Shown: positions 32,644 through 41,719, numbered from the stretch's first letter. The stretch: DNA of 64,000 nucleotides from SIG607 sp045537575 (GCA_045537575.1 JAZSPU010000006.1:1-64000), one strand, 5' to 3'. Numbers and translations: made by a program. The notes: generated from the sequence alone by a model not told the origin.

Positions 32644-33360
32644 TTACAGTGGTTGTTTTGAAATTTTTGCGCTGGGGCGGGGATATTTTAAAGGAGTTTC
32701 GGTCTTTTTTTCTACCTTTACTACACTTCTTCCCCCGAGCTTTTCGTGGCTAAAGGCTATAACCTCTGCTTTGCCTCCGCCCAAAATGCTTATTGCCTTT
32801 TTAGCATTCTCTGCTTCTTCGTTTCCTGTGGGGCCCTTAAGCGCTACAAAGCTGCCCCCCTTTTTAACGTAGGGAATACAGTATTCACTCAGCAAATTCA
32901 TATTTGCAACAGCCCTTGCTACAGCAAAGTCATACTGTTCTCTCAGCTCCGCCTTTTTGCCGCCTTCTTCTGCTCTTAAATGCACGATATTGGCACTAAG
33001 TCCTAAATTATCAAGCACTTCCTTTAAAAAGACAAGGCGTTTATTAAGTCCGTCAAGAAGGGTTAAATCAATATCCTCGCGAACTATTTTCAAGACCATA
33101 CCGGGAAAGCCTGCGCCTGTACCAACGTCGATTATTTTTGCATTTTTTGGAACCTTTACGTATTTAAAAAAGAGCATACAGTCATAAAAATGCTTCCATA
33201 CCACCTCTTCGGGTTCGGTTATGGCGGTAAGGTTCATTTTTTCGTTCCACTCTACAAGCAAATTCCCGTAAATATTAAGATTTTTTATTTGTTTTTCGCT
33301 AAGCGTTATGCCGAATTTTTCTGCTTCGGTCAAAATATTACTAATAGGAAAATCTATCAT
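32644..33360 (-). CDS. rsmG: 16S rRNA (guanine-527-N7)-methyltransferase RsmG
   Basis: 238 residues. SAM-dependent m7G527 methylation of 16S rRNA. Motifs: NIYGNLLVEWNEKMNLTAITEPEEVVWKHFYD, IIDVGTGAGFPGMVLKI (SAM loop), LLDGLNKRLVFLKEV and FAVARAVANMNLLSEYC. The ATG overlaps the mnmG stop by four bases (ATGA), so the pair is translationally coupled. This is the classical gidA-gidB order. Confidence 0.97.
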   Translation of the reverse strand: MIDFPISNILTEAEKFGITLSEKQIKNLNIYGNLLVEWNEKMNLTAITEPEEVVWKHFYDCMLFFKYVKVPKNAKIIDVGTGAGFPGMVLKIVREDIDLTLLDGLNKRLVFLKEVLDNLGLSANIVHLRAEEGGKKAELREQYDFAVARAVANMNLLSEYCIPYVKKGGSFVALKGPTGNEEAENAKKAISILGGGKAEVIAFSHEKLGGRSVVKVEKKTETPLKYPRPSAKISKQPL

Positions 33361-35243
33361 TTATTTTCTCCGCTTTTATTTTTTTCAAGATATACAATAA
33401 GCACCGATAAATCGGCAGGGCTTACCCCTGAAATACGGGATGCCTGTCCGATACTCTTTGGGCGCACCTTATTAAGCTTTTCCACCGCTTCAAGACGAAG
33501 AGAGCCTACAAGAGAATAATCAATATTATCGGGAATTTTCTTCTTTTCAAGCCTTAGCATTTCATCAACGGCGGATTTCTGACGGGCAATATAGCCCTCA
33601 TACTTTATTTCCGTTTCGATTTTTTCTCTGACAGCAATGGAAAGGGTTGGTCTTTCCTTGTCAAAGGGCGCAAGTCCGTCATAGGTTACCTGCGGTCTTT
33701 TAATAAGCTCACTAAGTTTAAGTCCCGTTGTCATAGGCGCTGTGCCCACACTCTCCAAATACCCATTAAGGTCAGCATTTGGGGCGATAGTAGTGCTTTT
33801 AAGACGCTCTATTTCCCTTTCCTTCTGCTCTTTTCTTATAAGGAAATTCTCCCAATCGGTATCATTTATAAGACCTAATCTTCTGCCTGTAGGCATTAAG
33901 CGTTCATCGGCATTATCCTGACGTAAAAGCAGACGATACTCACTTCTCGAGGTCATCATTCTATATGGATCAGAGCAACCCTTAGTAACAAGGTCGTCAA
34001 TCAGCGTTCCTATATAGCTTTCGGTACGCGAAAAGGTAACAGGCTCTTCACCCTTAATTTTAAGAGCCGCATTAACACCAGCCACAAAGCCCTGAACAGC
34101 CGCTTCCTCATAGCCTGAAGAACCGTTAAACTGCCCTGCGCCGTAAAGTCCGTCAAGTCCCTTTATTTCGAGTGTATAGGAAAGACACATAGGATCAATA
34201 CAGTCATATTCAATAGCATAGGCATTACGCATTATTTTAATGTTTTCAAAGCCCTTTATGGTTTTATAAAACTGAATTTGTACCTCTTCGGGAAGTGAAG
34301 AGGACATTCCCTGAAGATAAAGTTCCTCTGTATCCTGTCCGCAAGGCTCAATAAAAAGAAGATGGCGCTTTTTATCGGCAAAACGCACTATCTTATCCTC
34401 GATACTGGGGCAATAACGGGGGCCAACACCCTCAATATCACCTGCATAAAGGGGCGAACGGTCAAGATTATCTCTTATTACACGTTCGGTTTCGCTGTTT
34501 GTATAGGCAATATGACAAACAGCCGTATTATTTATAGTTTCTGGATCGGTTGAAAAACTAAAGGGGGTAATTTCATTATCGCCGTACTGTATTTCAAGCT
34601 CATCAAAGTTAATACTTGCCCTGTCAACTCTGGCGGGGGTACCCGTTTTAAAGCGGCGCAAAGGAAGTCCTAACCTTTTAAGTGACTCAGCAAGGGGGAG
34701 TGACGGCGCAAGTCCGTCAGGGCCGCTATGGTAATTTACCTCGCCCACGTATATTTTACCGCCAAGAAAGGTGCCTGTAGCAAGAACAACTGCCTTTACG
34801 GTATATTTTGCGCCAAGAAGCGTTGTTACTTCCCAGTTTTCACCGTTTTTTGAAATATCAATAATTTCTGCCTGTTTTACATCAAGATTTTCTTGCTTTT
34901 CTACGGCGTGCTTCATATAGGCAGAATAATTTCTTCTGTCTATCTGCGCTCTGAGAGAGTGCACCGCAGGGCCTTTACCGCGGTTAAGCATACGGCTCTG
35001 AATGGTATTTTTATCTGCGGCTTTTCCCATTTCACCGCCGAGAGCGTCAAGCTCTCTTACCAGATGTCCCTTTGCGGTACCGCCGATAGAAGGGTTGCAG
35101 GGTAAATTGCCTATCCAGTCAAGAGTAACCGAAAACATAACGGTTTTTACCCCTAGTCTTGCGCTGACCAAAGCCGCTTCAACACCTGCGTGACCGCCGC
35201 CGATTACAGCAACGTCATAGTTTTCTGCATTATAAGTTATCAT
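33357..35243 (-). CDS. mnmG: tRNA uridine-34 5-carboxymethylaminomethyl enzyme MnmG (GidA)
   Basis: 628 residues. FAD-dependent partner of MnmE in wobble-uridine modification. FAD loop VIGGGHAGVEAALVSARLG near 11-29, NPSIGGTAKGHLVRELDALGG, the FKTGTPARVDR block, GPRYCPSIEDK, GLYGAGQFNGSSGYEEAAVQG, and the C-terminal helical domain ending near RISGVSPADLSVL. Full length. Three bases after the upstream YD-like gene and overlapping rsmG. Confidence 0.98.
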   Translation of the reverse strand: MITYNAENYDVAVIGGGHAGVEAALVSARLGVKTVMFSVTLDWIGNLPCNPSIGGTAKGHLVRELDALGGEMGKAADKNTIQSRMLNRGKGPAVHSLRAQIDRRNYSAYMKHAVEKQENLDVKQAEIIDISKNGENWEVTTLLGAKYTVKAVVLATGTFLGGKIYVGEVNYHSGPDGLAPSLPLAESLKRLGLPLRRFKTGTPARVDRASINFDELEIQYGDNEITPFSFSTDPETINNTAVCHIAYTNSETERVIRDNLDRSPLYAGDIEGVGPRYCPSIEDKIVRFADKKRHLLFIEPCGQDTEELYLQGMSSSLPEEVQIQFYKTIKGFENIKIMRNAYAIEYDCIDPMCLSYTLEIKGLDGLYGAGQFNGSSGYEEAAVQGFVAGVNAALKIKGEEPVTFSRTESYIGTLIDDLVTKGCSDPYRMMTSRSEYRLLLRQDNADERLMPTGRRLGLINDTDWENFLIRKEQKEREIERLKSTTIAPNADLNGYLESVGTAPMTTGLKLSELIKRPQVTYDGLAPFDKERPTLSIAVREKIETEIKYEGYIARQKSAVDEMLRLEKKKIPDNIDYSLVGSLRLEAVEKLNKVRPKSIGQASRISGVSPADLSVLIVYLEKNKSGENK

Positions 35244-35246
35244 ATT

Positions 35247-36029
35247 CTATTTCTTTTTGAAAACGGGAACCTTTACTGTTTTATATGTGTAATTATAGAT
35301 TACATATTCTCCGTTTTTAACTTTTTTGGTCAGTACTTTTCCGCGGTTGTCGTAGGTATAATCAATAATTTTTTCACTTCTTTCAGACTTTCTTACCTCG
35401 TTGGTCATAAAGCTGCCTTCGTAAGTGTAGGTTACTTCTTCACTGTAATTATTAGCCAGATAAATAATGTCTTCTTTAACGAGTCTTCCGGCTATATAAG
35501 AATAATTATACTGTGCTACAGGCTTATTTTCTTCATCAAAAGAAATTTTTATAGCAAGAGTGCCGTCATCATTGTACTGTAAATCAGAAGCGCCGAGAAG
35601 CTTTCCCGATGTATCTTTTGACTCGATACGCACAAGCAGTCCGTTAGCATAAATGTAGGTAGTTGTATCGGTCAGCGTACCCTGATAGGTAGAATCTTCC
35701 TTTAAAATATTGCCTTTTGCGTCATAGGTACAAATTGTGTAACCGCTTTCGGTTCCCATATAAGTGTAAACCTTTTTCTCAATGAGACCTTTATCGTTAT
35801 AGTAATTGGTCTGTATGTTTTCATCTGTGCTTGTTATTACACAGCTTTCAAGCTTCATTACCTTGCATACGGGAATTGTTGCGCAGAAAATAATACCTAT
35901 AAGCGCAAGTACAATAAGTACTGCAACGCCTTTAAAAAGAGGGTGAAAACCCTTTTTCTTTTTGCTCTTTTTCTGAGCCTTAGGTCTTGCTTCAAATTCT
36001 TCGTTAACTCTAAATCCGTTTTCTGTCAT
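35247..36029 (-). CDS. Single-pass membrane protein with YD-like beta repeats
   Basis: 260 residues. A basic cytoplasmic N-terminus with a run of lysines (residues 20-27), one membrane helix near 34-56, then an extracellular domain. That domain is built of short beta strands with Y-x-[DN]-x-G-turns (YYNDKGLIEK, TYDAKGNILKED, YIYANGLLVR, QYNDDGTLAI, TYDNRGKVL). These resemble RHS/YD repeats but form no toxin-type core. GGAGG precedes the ATG. It is embedded between mnmE and mnmG with gaps of 12 and 3 bases, so it is expressed with them although a role in tRNA modification seems unlikely. Confidence 0.8.
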   Translation of the reverse strand: MTENGFRVNEEFEARPKAQKKSKKKKGFHPLFKGVAVLIVLALIGIIFCATIPVCKVMKLESCVITSTDENIQTNYYNDKGLIEKKVYTYMGTESGYTICTYDAKGNILKEDSTYQGTLTDTTTYIYANGLLVRIESKDTSGKLLGASDLQYNDDGTLAIKISFDEENKPVAQYNYSYIAGRLVKEDIIYLANNYSEEVTYTYEGSFMTNEVRKSERSEKIIDYTYDNRGKVLTKKVKNGEYVIYNYTYKTVKVPVFKKK

Positions 36030-36041
36030 TTTGGTTTCCTC

Positions 36042-37403
36042 CTATTTACCAACACAAAATTTTTTAAATATCTCTTCGGTAACCGACTCGGTTACTCTTT
36101 TTCCTGTCATTTCGTAAAGAGCTGTCAGGGCATCATCAACCAAAACTCCTACTGCATCGGGTGTGACACCGTTTTCAATAGACATCAGCGCTTCGTTTAC
36201 CGCCAGATATGCTCTATAAGCTAAATCACGCTGTCTTTCACTTATAAGCACGGCGCTGTCGGGACTTAAATTCTCTGCCTTTGTGACTCTCGCTACAGCC
36301 AGTATCAGAGCTTCATATCCGTCACCGTTTTTAGCAGACATCCTCACAGTTTCTATTCCCTTAGCAAAATCCTCTTTGAATTTACAGCCTTTATCACATT
36401 GATTTAATATAACTATAAGGGATTTATCTTTACATTCATTCAGTAAATTTATATCCTCTTGCGTTACCTCTTTAGAACAGTCAAAAACCGCCAAAACAAG
36501 CTGACTGCTGCTTAGTCGCTGACGCGCAAGGGCAATGCCCTGTGCTTCTACCTCGTCGCTACTCTCTCTTATTCCCGCCGTATCGGCAAGTCTTAAGGGA
36601 ATTTCGCCTAACATAACCGTATCTTCTATAACGTCTCTGGTAGTACCCGCAACGCTTGTTACTATTGAACGGTTAACGCCCGTAAGCAGATTCATAAGTG
36701 TGGATTTTCCGGCATTAGGACTGCCAACAATTACCGTTTCAATGCCTTCTCTTAAAATTCTGCCCACGTCATATTCACTAAGCATTTTTGAAAGAGCCTT
36801 TTGAACACGGCTAAGATCTGCCTTAAAGGTTTCGGTATCTATCTGGCCTATATCCTCTTCAGGATAGTCGCAGTACGCAGCTATTGAAGCGGCGCTTGAT
36901 ACAAGCTCTTTTTCAATTAGCGAAAGCTTGGCTGCCACACCGCCTGCGTGAACGCTTCTTGCAAGTTTTAGTTCGCTGGTGCTTTGAGCCGAAATAAGAC
37001 TCATTACGCTTTCGGCTTTTATAAGGTCAAGCTTACCGTTCAGGAAAGCGCGTTTTGTAAATTCGCCTGCTCCCGCCAACACCGCGCCTGCCTCAAGCAC
37101 AGCGCGAAGCACCTCTTTAACCATAAGGGTGCCGCCGTGAACCGAAAGTTCTACAACGTCTTCACCCGTATAGCTTTTAGGAGCCGTAAAGCGCAGGGCA
37201 ACCGCTTCGTCAAGCCTTACCCCTTCTTTTCTTATTTCTCCGAAAAGTGCGGTATAGCCTTTTATTTCACTTATTTTTTTGCCACTTGCGCTAAAAAATA
37301 TTTTATCGGCAATTTCGGCTGATTTCTCACCTGAAATACGGACAATTCCTATTCCGCCGTCCCCCAAAGGAGTAGCAATTGCGGCAATTGTACGCTCTGC
37401 CAT
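36042..37403 (-). CDS. mnmE: tRNA modification GTPase MnmE (TrmE)
   Basis: 453 residues. N-terminal tetrahydrofolate-binding domain (IAAIATPLGDGGIGIVRISG), helical domain with an inserted G domain: GSPNAGKST (P-loop), TSVAGTTRDV, DTAGIRES and NQCDKG (an NQxD form of the usual NKxD). The C-terminal FCVGK carries the conserved Cys. The start is the ATG with AAAGGCGG seven bases upstream; an ATG six codons earlier overlaps that signal. Works with MnmG on U34 of certain tRNAs. Confidence 0.96.
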   Translation of the reverse strand: MAERTIAAIATPLGDGGIGIVRISGEKSAEIADKIFFSASGKKISEIKGYTALFGEIRKEGVRLDEAVALRFTAPKSYTGEDVVELSVHGGTLMVKEVLRAVLEAGAVLAGAGEFTKRAFLNGKLDLIKAESVMSLISAQSTSELKLARSVHAGGVAAKLSLIEKELVSSAASIAAYCDYPEEDIGQIDTETFKADLSRVQKALSKMLSEYDVGRILREGIETVIVGSPNAGKSTLMNLLTGVNRSIVTSVAGTTRDVIEDTVMLGEIPLRLADTAGIRESSDEVEAQGIALARQRLSSSQLVLAVFDCSKEVTQEDINLLNECKDKSLIVILNQCDKGCKFKEDFAKGIETVRMSAKNGDGYEALILAVARVTKAENLSPDSAVLISERQRDLAYRAYLAVNEALMSIENGVTPDAVGVLVDDALTALYEMTGKRVTESVTEEIFKKFCVGK

Positions 37404-37439
37404 GGCTTTCCCGCCTTTCATTACATAAAATTACATTTT

Positions 37440-37468
37440 ATTTTACCATAAAAATTTTTTAAATGCAA
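37440..37468 (-). promoter_or_regulatory. Promoter of the mnmE operon
   Basis: Minus strand TTGCAT, 17 bp, TAAAAT, about 37 bases before the mnmE start. Confidence 0.6.
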
Positions 37469-37475
37469 GAAATAG

Positions 37476-37525
37476 TTGTCGCTTTGCGACAAAGGGAGTA
37501 AGGGAAGAGGGCATAGGGAGTAGGG
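37476..37525 (+). repeat. Solitary mini-hairpin plus G-rich tract
   Basis: TTGTCGC-TTT-GCGACAA (37476-37492) resembles single units of the hairpin arrays. It is followed at once by five GGG runs (37494-96, 37502-04, 37509-11, 37516-18, 37523-25), as also seen near 30781. Confidence 0.55.
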
Positions 37526-37602
37526 AGCAGTTGACTCATTTCCTTTTATTTGTATTAAATTCTATTAAGATTTGCAAAAATTTTTAATTTCCGCCTTTCC
37601 TA

Positions 37603-37637
37603 TTGTGACAATTTTTTTAGCGCGATTTAGGTATAAT
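37603..37637 (+). promoter_or_regulatory. spoIIE promoter with long spacer, Spo0A-type candidate
   Basis: GTGACA (37605-37610), 21 bp, TATAAT (37632-37637). The -35-like region is part of the palindrome ATTGTGACAAT (37602-37612), whose complement resembles a 0A box. A long -35/-10 gap is the hallmark of the Spo0A-activated sigma-A promoters of Bacillus subtilis spoIIE and spoIIG. Confidence 0.5.
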
Positions 37638-37671
37638 ATCCTGTGGAAAAATATAAGCAAGGAGTTTTAAA

Positions 37672-39999
37672 ATGAAGGAAAACACAGCATTTTTAAAGAA
37701 AAAAATAGCCTCGGTAAAGGAGAGGACAAAGCTGACGGGAAGTGAGCTTATAAAAGAAGCTTTAATACATTTATTATTTTTGCTTTCGTCCTTTTTGTGC
37801 AGCAGAGCCGATTTACTAGGTAAATATCTGCCCTTTGGCATCTCCGCCGCCGCGGCAAGTCCGTTAAATTATATGCCGTCTGCGGCTCTGGGCAGTATAA
37901 TAGGCTACATATTCCCCGCCAATAATGATGGCGGTTTCAGGTACATTGCCGCTGTGCTCACCGTTACCGCCATAAGACTTTTGACCTCAAAAATAAAATT
38001 CACCAGAGAAAAGCCCATATTTTGCGCCTTTATTGCCCTTCTTTCCGCCTTTTTCACAGGTGTTTCCACCCTTAAAGGACTCAGCGGAGGGGTTACCTTT
38101 GCTCTTATTGAATCCCTTCTTGCAGGGGGAATCGCCTATTTTTTGCATAGCGGCACCTGTGCTCTTTTAAAATGTAAAGCCGGACTTTCCACCGAGCAGT
38201 CTGCAAGTGCGGTAATATGTATATCGGTAGTACTAACAGGGCTTATGGGTTTTACAATAGGCGATTTATCCATAGGCAGAATAGTTTTTATTTTCTTTAT
38301 ACTCCTTGCTTCCCGTCAGGCAGGAGCAGGAATGGGTGCAATATTCGGAGTTGCGGCGGCGCTGAGCAGCGCTTCCTCAGGTGCGCCTACCGCCGTTACC
38401 GTAATGCTGAGTTTTGGCGGACTTATGGCAGGAGTTTTTGCGGATATGGGAAAATTCGCCATATCCTGCGCCTTTATCAGCGCTTCCTTAATAGGCGCTC
38501 TTACCGGCGGCTTTACTCCCGAAAACTTAATAGTAGTTATTGAAGCGATTATCGGTTGCGGAATTTATATTTTAATCCCAAAAACCGTCCTTCGACGCTT
38601 TTCAAAATATTTTGCCCGTTCGGTAACGGTGATACGTCCCGAAGGACTGAAAAAAGCCCTTACAATGAGGCTTAATCTTGCAGGCAACGCTTTAAAGGAT
38701 GTATCCGCAACTGTAGAAAACGTATCAAGTCAGCTTTCAAAAATAAACTGTCCCGACTTTAAAAAGGTGCTTACAAAAATCGAGGGAGACGCCTGTAAAG
38801 GCTGTTCAATGCAGATATTTTGTTGGGAAACCAAATACGATCAAACCCTTGCCGCCATAATGGCAATGACCAAAGCGGTAAAAAGCGGAGAAAGCTGTGT
38901 TGAAAGGTTCTGCGACGAAGAATTTAAGGGCAGATGCATAAGGGCAAACCGAATGGGAAGCGCAGTTTATAAGCACTACAGCGAATACGCCCTTTCGGTT
39001 TCTGCCGAAAAGCGCATTGAAGAGGTACGAAGCGTTGTAACCGACCAGTTTTCCGGAATCGCCGAAATGCTTTCCTCACTTTCAAAAGAATTTGAAACAG
39101 ACCAGAGATACGATACCGCCATTGCCTCCCGTATAGCATCAACCCTTAAAAATATTGACATAGTAGTAGATGAATGTGGAGTACGTCTTGACAAGGACGA
39201 GCGTTTAACGGTAGATATATGTATTAAAAACTCAAAGGATATCGTGCTTAACCGCGCCGATATTATGAAGGCTTTATGTGTTGCCTGTGACCGTGATTTC
39301 GATCCGCCTCTTATCACCTTTTCTTCAGGAAATTCTTACATTACAGCAAGTGAACACGCATATCTTACCGCCGATATAGGAGTAAATCAGATAGGCAGCG
39401 GCGGTAATGCCATTTGCGGAGATTCCTATGAATACTTTTTCGACGGCAAAGGAAAGCTTATTATAATCCTTTCCGACGGTATGGGAACGGGCGGCAGAGC
39501 GGCTGTTGACGGCGCTATGGCAAGCGGTCTTATGAGCAGACTTTTAAAGGCGGGCTTTGATTTTGATGCGGCGCTGAAAATTCTTAATTCATCAATGCTC
39601 TTTAAATCAACCGACGAATCTCTCGCCACCCTTGACATAGCCGAAATCGACCTTTTTACAGGCAAAACCCGACTTTTAAAGGCAGGGGCGGCGCCCACTA
39701 TCATACGGCGCTCAGGCAGAGCGGGAAAGGCTCAAAGCACTTCTCTTCCTGCGGGAATTTTGCGTGGTGTGACCTTTGACAAAGCGGTTATAACTATGAA
39801 AAAGGGGGATATTGTGCTTATGATGTCCGACGGCGCGGCAAGTGAAGGCACCGATTGGATAAGCGCCGAAATCGAAAGCTGGGATGACGGCAGCGCTCAG
39901 GCTTTGGCGGAAAGAATTTCCAAGTGTGCAAGACGCCGTCGTACCGACAAAAAAGAGGATGACATAACTGTAATTGCCGCCATTTTAAAGACCGCGTGA
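37672..39999 (+). CDS. spoIIE: Stage II sporulation protein E (PP2C phosphatase)
   Basis: 775 residues. About ten membrane helices in the first ~310 residues, a central FtsZ-interaction/regulatory region (about 320-560) with Cys-rich stretch CKGCSMQIFCW, and a C-terminal PP2C-type phosphatase. Phosphatase motifs: ILSDGMGTGGRAA (metal-binding Asp) and IVLMMSDGAASEG, DDITVIAA. It dephosphorylates SpoIIAA to release sigma-F in the forespore. AAGGAG precedes the ATG. A clear marker of endospore-forming ancestry. Confidence 0.95.
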   Translation: MKENTAFLKKKIASVKERTKLTGSELIKEALIHLLFLLSSFLCSRADLLGKYLPFGISAAAASPLNYMPSAALGSIIGYIFPANNDGGFRYIAAVLTVTAIRLLTSKIKFTREKPIFCAFIALLSAFFTGVSTLKGLSGGVTFALIESLLAGGIAYFLHSGTCALLKCKAGLSTEQSASAVICISVVLTGLMGFTIGDLSIGRIVFIFFILLASRQAGAGMGAIFGVAAALSSASSGAPTAVTVMLSFGGLMAGVFADMGKFAISCAFISASLIGALTGGFTPENLIVVIEAIIGCGIYILIPKTVLRRFSKYFARSVTVIRPEGLKKALTMRLNLAGNALKDVSATVENVSSQLSKINCPDFKKVLTKIEGDACKGCSMQIFCWETKYDQTLAAIMAMTKAVKSGESCVERFCDEEFKGRCIRANRMGSAVYKHYSEYALSVSAEKRIEEVRSVVTDQFSGIAEMLSSLSKEFETDQRYDTAIASRIASTLKNIDIVVDECGVRLDKDERLTVDICIKNSKDIVLNRADIMKALCVACDRDFDPPLITFSSGNSYITASEHAYLTADIGVNQIGSGGNAICGDSYEYFFDGKGKLIIILSDGMGTGGRAAVDGAMASGLMSRLLKAGFDFDAALKILNSSMLFKSTDESLATLDIAEIDLFTGKTRLLKAGAAPTIIRRSGRAGKAQSTSLPAGILRGVTFDKAVITMKKGDIVLMMSDGAASEGTDWISAEIESWDDGSAQALAERISKCARRRRTDKKEDDITVIAAILKTA

Positions 40000-40011
40000 A
40001 AAAATTTTTCA

Positions 40012-40040
40012 TTGACACTGTTTCTTTCACTTGTTATACT
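40012..40040 (+). promoter_or_regulatory. Promoter of the tandem GH16 genes
   Basis: TTGACA, 17 bp, TATACT. The start point would be near 40047, which rules out an in-frame ATG at 40031. Confidence 0.75.
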
Positions 40041-40066
40041 TTTTAGTGAAAGGAGATGATTTAAAA

Positions 40067-40858
40067 ATGAGTACAAAATATACTAAACTTATTTTTGAAA
40101 ACACTTTTAAAAGCGAAAAAGACCTTGAAAATTGGGAAATTAAAGAATTTAACGAAATTTTCAAGGGTAAAGAGCCTGTAACAGACATAATGCCCACCCA
40201 CGTTGACGACGGAGAAAAGGAGCCAACCGTAGGCGGTACAGTTAATTACCTTAAGAAAAACGTTTACATAAAAGACTCTAACCTTTGCCTTGCAGCCACA
40301 AAAGACGAAAACGGATACTTTGGCGCTATGCTTAGTCTTAAAAACAGAAAATTCGGCAAGGGATACCTAGAGGTAAAGGCTAAATTTCCGCCCTTTTCAA
40401 ACAGTGTATGGCCGAAAATGTCTTTGGTTAACAAAGACGGAAAGGTTACCGCCGAAAAGGATTTTGCTCAGATTATGGGTATAAAAGGCAAAAATGCCTG
40501 CACCCTTATAGCTACATATTTTGACGGTTCTTTTTATAAAAACATTAACTATCTTTACAGCGCAAATAACGCTTGGCCCCGTTTTTATCCCGATGCCGAC
40601 TCCCCTGAGCTTTTAAGCGAAGGTTATCATATTTTCGGCATCGAACAGACCGAAACCGACCTTGTTTTTTACGTTGATTCCATAGAGTTTTCAAGAATTG
40701 ACATTGCTTGTCCCGTATTTAGTGTTTTTAACAACGAAAGCACCCTTAATTTGAGCATATCTGTAGGTATGCCTAAAATTGAAGCGCCCGATGAAACCAC
40801 CATTGTTCCTTGCGAAATGCAGGTTGAGTACGTAAGATTTTACGGGGAGGAAGAGTAA
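40067..40858 (+). CDS. GH16-like protein with altered active site
   Basis: 263 residues, same fold and length as the following GH16 gene (FGKGYLEVKAKFPPFSNSVWP, GYHIFGIEQTETDLVFYVDSIEF, VEYVRFYGEE). The catalytic E-x-D-x-x-E signature reads EKDFAQ (130-135), so the general acid/base Glu is Gln. It is likely a non-catalytic binding or regulatory paralogue, or an enzyme of changed mechanism. No signal peptide. Its stop codon shares one base with the ATG of the next gene. Confidence 0.75.
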   Translation: MSTKYTKLIFENTFKSEKDLENWEIKEFNEIFKGKEPVTDIMPTHVDDGEKEPTVGGTVNYLKKNVYIKDSNLCLAATKDENGYFGAMLSLKNRKFGKGYLEVKAKFPPFSNSVWPKMSLVNKDGKVTAEKDFAQIMGIKGKNACTLIATYFDGSFYKNINYLYSANNAWPRFYPDADSPELLSEGYHIFGIEQTETDLVFYVDSIEFSRIDIACPVFSVFNNESTLNLSISVGMPKIEAPDETTIVPCEMQVEYVRFYGEEE

Positions 40859-41649
40859 TGAAGCTTATTCACGATGAACTTATAAAAAACGGATATAAAT
40901 TAGTTTTTGAAGACCATTTTGACGGTGATAGTCTTAATCCTGATGTGTGGCACATAGTTAATATGCGACAGGACGGTCATTTAGGCAGAGGCGCTTGGCG
41001 AAAAACCGAAAACCTTTGCGTAAACGATTCCGATTTAACCATTACCGCTCGTATAGAGGATGACAAGGAATACACAAGCGGTATGATAAACACCTCAAAA
41101 AGCTTTTGCTATAAATACGGCTATGCCGAAATAAGAGCAAAACTGCCAAAAGGCGGCAGCGGTATCTGGCCGGGATTTTGGACTAAGTCAGACTATAAAG
41201 GCGCTCCCCTTAATACCGAAATTGATATTTTTGAAATGTTCGGTGATGATACCAAAATTGAATCCACACTTCACGCTTGGTGGCGTGACAGAATTTATGA
41301 TAATAAAATTCGGCATATAAGCTACGGTGCAGTAAAAAAACACCTTACTAATCCTTCTTTTTCCGATGATTATCACACAATAGGTTATCATTGGACAAAG
41401 GATTACGTTGAGTTTGCTGTTGACGGTGAACCCCTTCCCCGATTAGAAATAAATAATGCTATGTATTCTGCTTTCCACACTCCTATTTACTTTATAATCA
41501 GTATGGCTTTCGGACTTCCCTTCTTGCCTGCCCCCGACGAAAACCGAACTGAACCTATTGAATATAAAATTGATTACATACGTCTTTATCAGGACGAAAG
41601 CGGAGAGCTTTACGATTTTAACGAAGACGGCACCATTGCTAAACGCTAA
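40858..41649 (+). CDS. Glycoside hydrolase family 16 (beta-glucanase/galactanase type)
   Basis: 263 residues. GH16 jelly-roll with KLVFEDHFDGDSLNPDVW at the start, YGYAEIRAKLPKGGSGIWPGFW, catalytic EIDIFE (Glu121 nucleophile, Asp123, Glu126 acid/base), DYHTIGYHWTKDYVEFAVDGE and IDYIRLYQ at the end. No signal peptide, so it acts inside the cell or is released another way. Family members cut beta-1,3(1,4)-glucans, galactans or related polymers. Coupled by TAATG to its degenerate paralogue. Confidence 0.9.
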   Translation: MKLIHDELIKNGYKLVFEDHFDGDSLNPDVWHIVNMRQDGHLGRGAWRKTENLCVNDSDLTITARIEDDKEYTSGMINTSKSFCYKYGYAEIRAKLPKGGSGIWPGFWTKSDYKGAPLNTEIDIFEMFGDDTKIESTLHAWWRDRIYDNKIRHISYGAVKKHLTNPSFSDDYHTIGYHWTKDYVEFAVDGEPLPRLEINNAMYSAFHTPIYFIISMAFGLPFLPAPDENRTEPIEYKIDYIRLYQDESGELYDFNEDGTIAKR

Positions 41650-41657
41650 ATAATTTA

Positions 41658-41686
41658 AGCACAGAGTTTTGGCTCTGTGCTTTTTT
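41658..41686 (+). terminator. Terminator after the GH16 pair
   Basis: 9-bp stem AGCACAGAG/CTCTGTGCT with a 6-base loop, then a T-run. Confidence 0.85.
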
Positions 41687-41689
41687 ATA

Positions 41690-41719
41690 TTGACTATTTA
41701 TATATATTAGTAGTATAAT
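41690..41719 (+). promoter_or_regulatory. Promoter of the PTS IIC-nth operon
   Basis: TTGACT, 18 bp, TATAAT. Confidence 0.7.
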
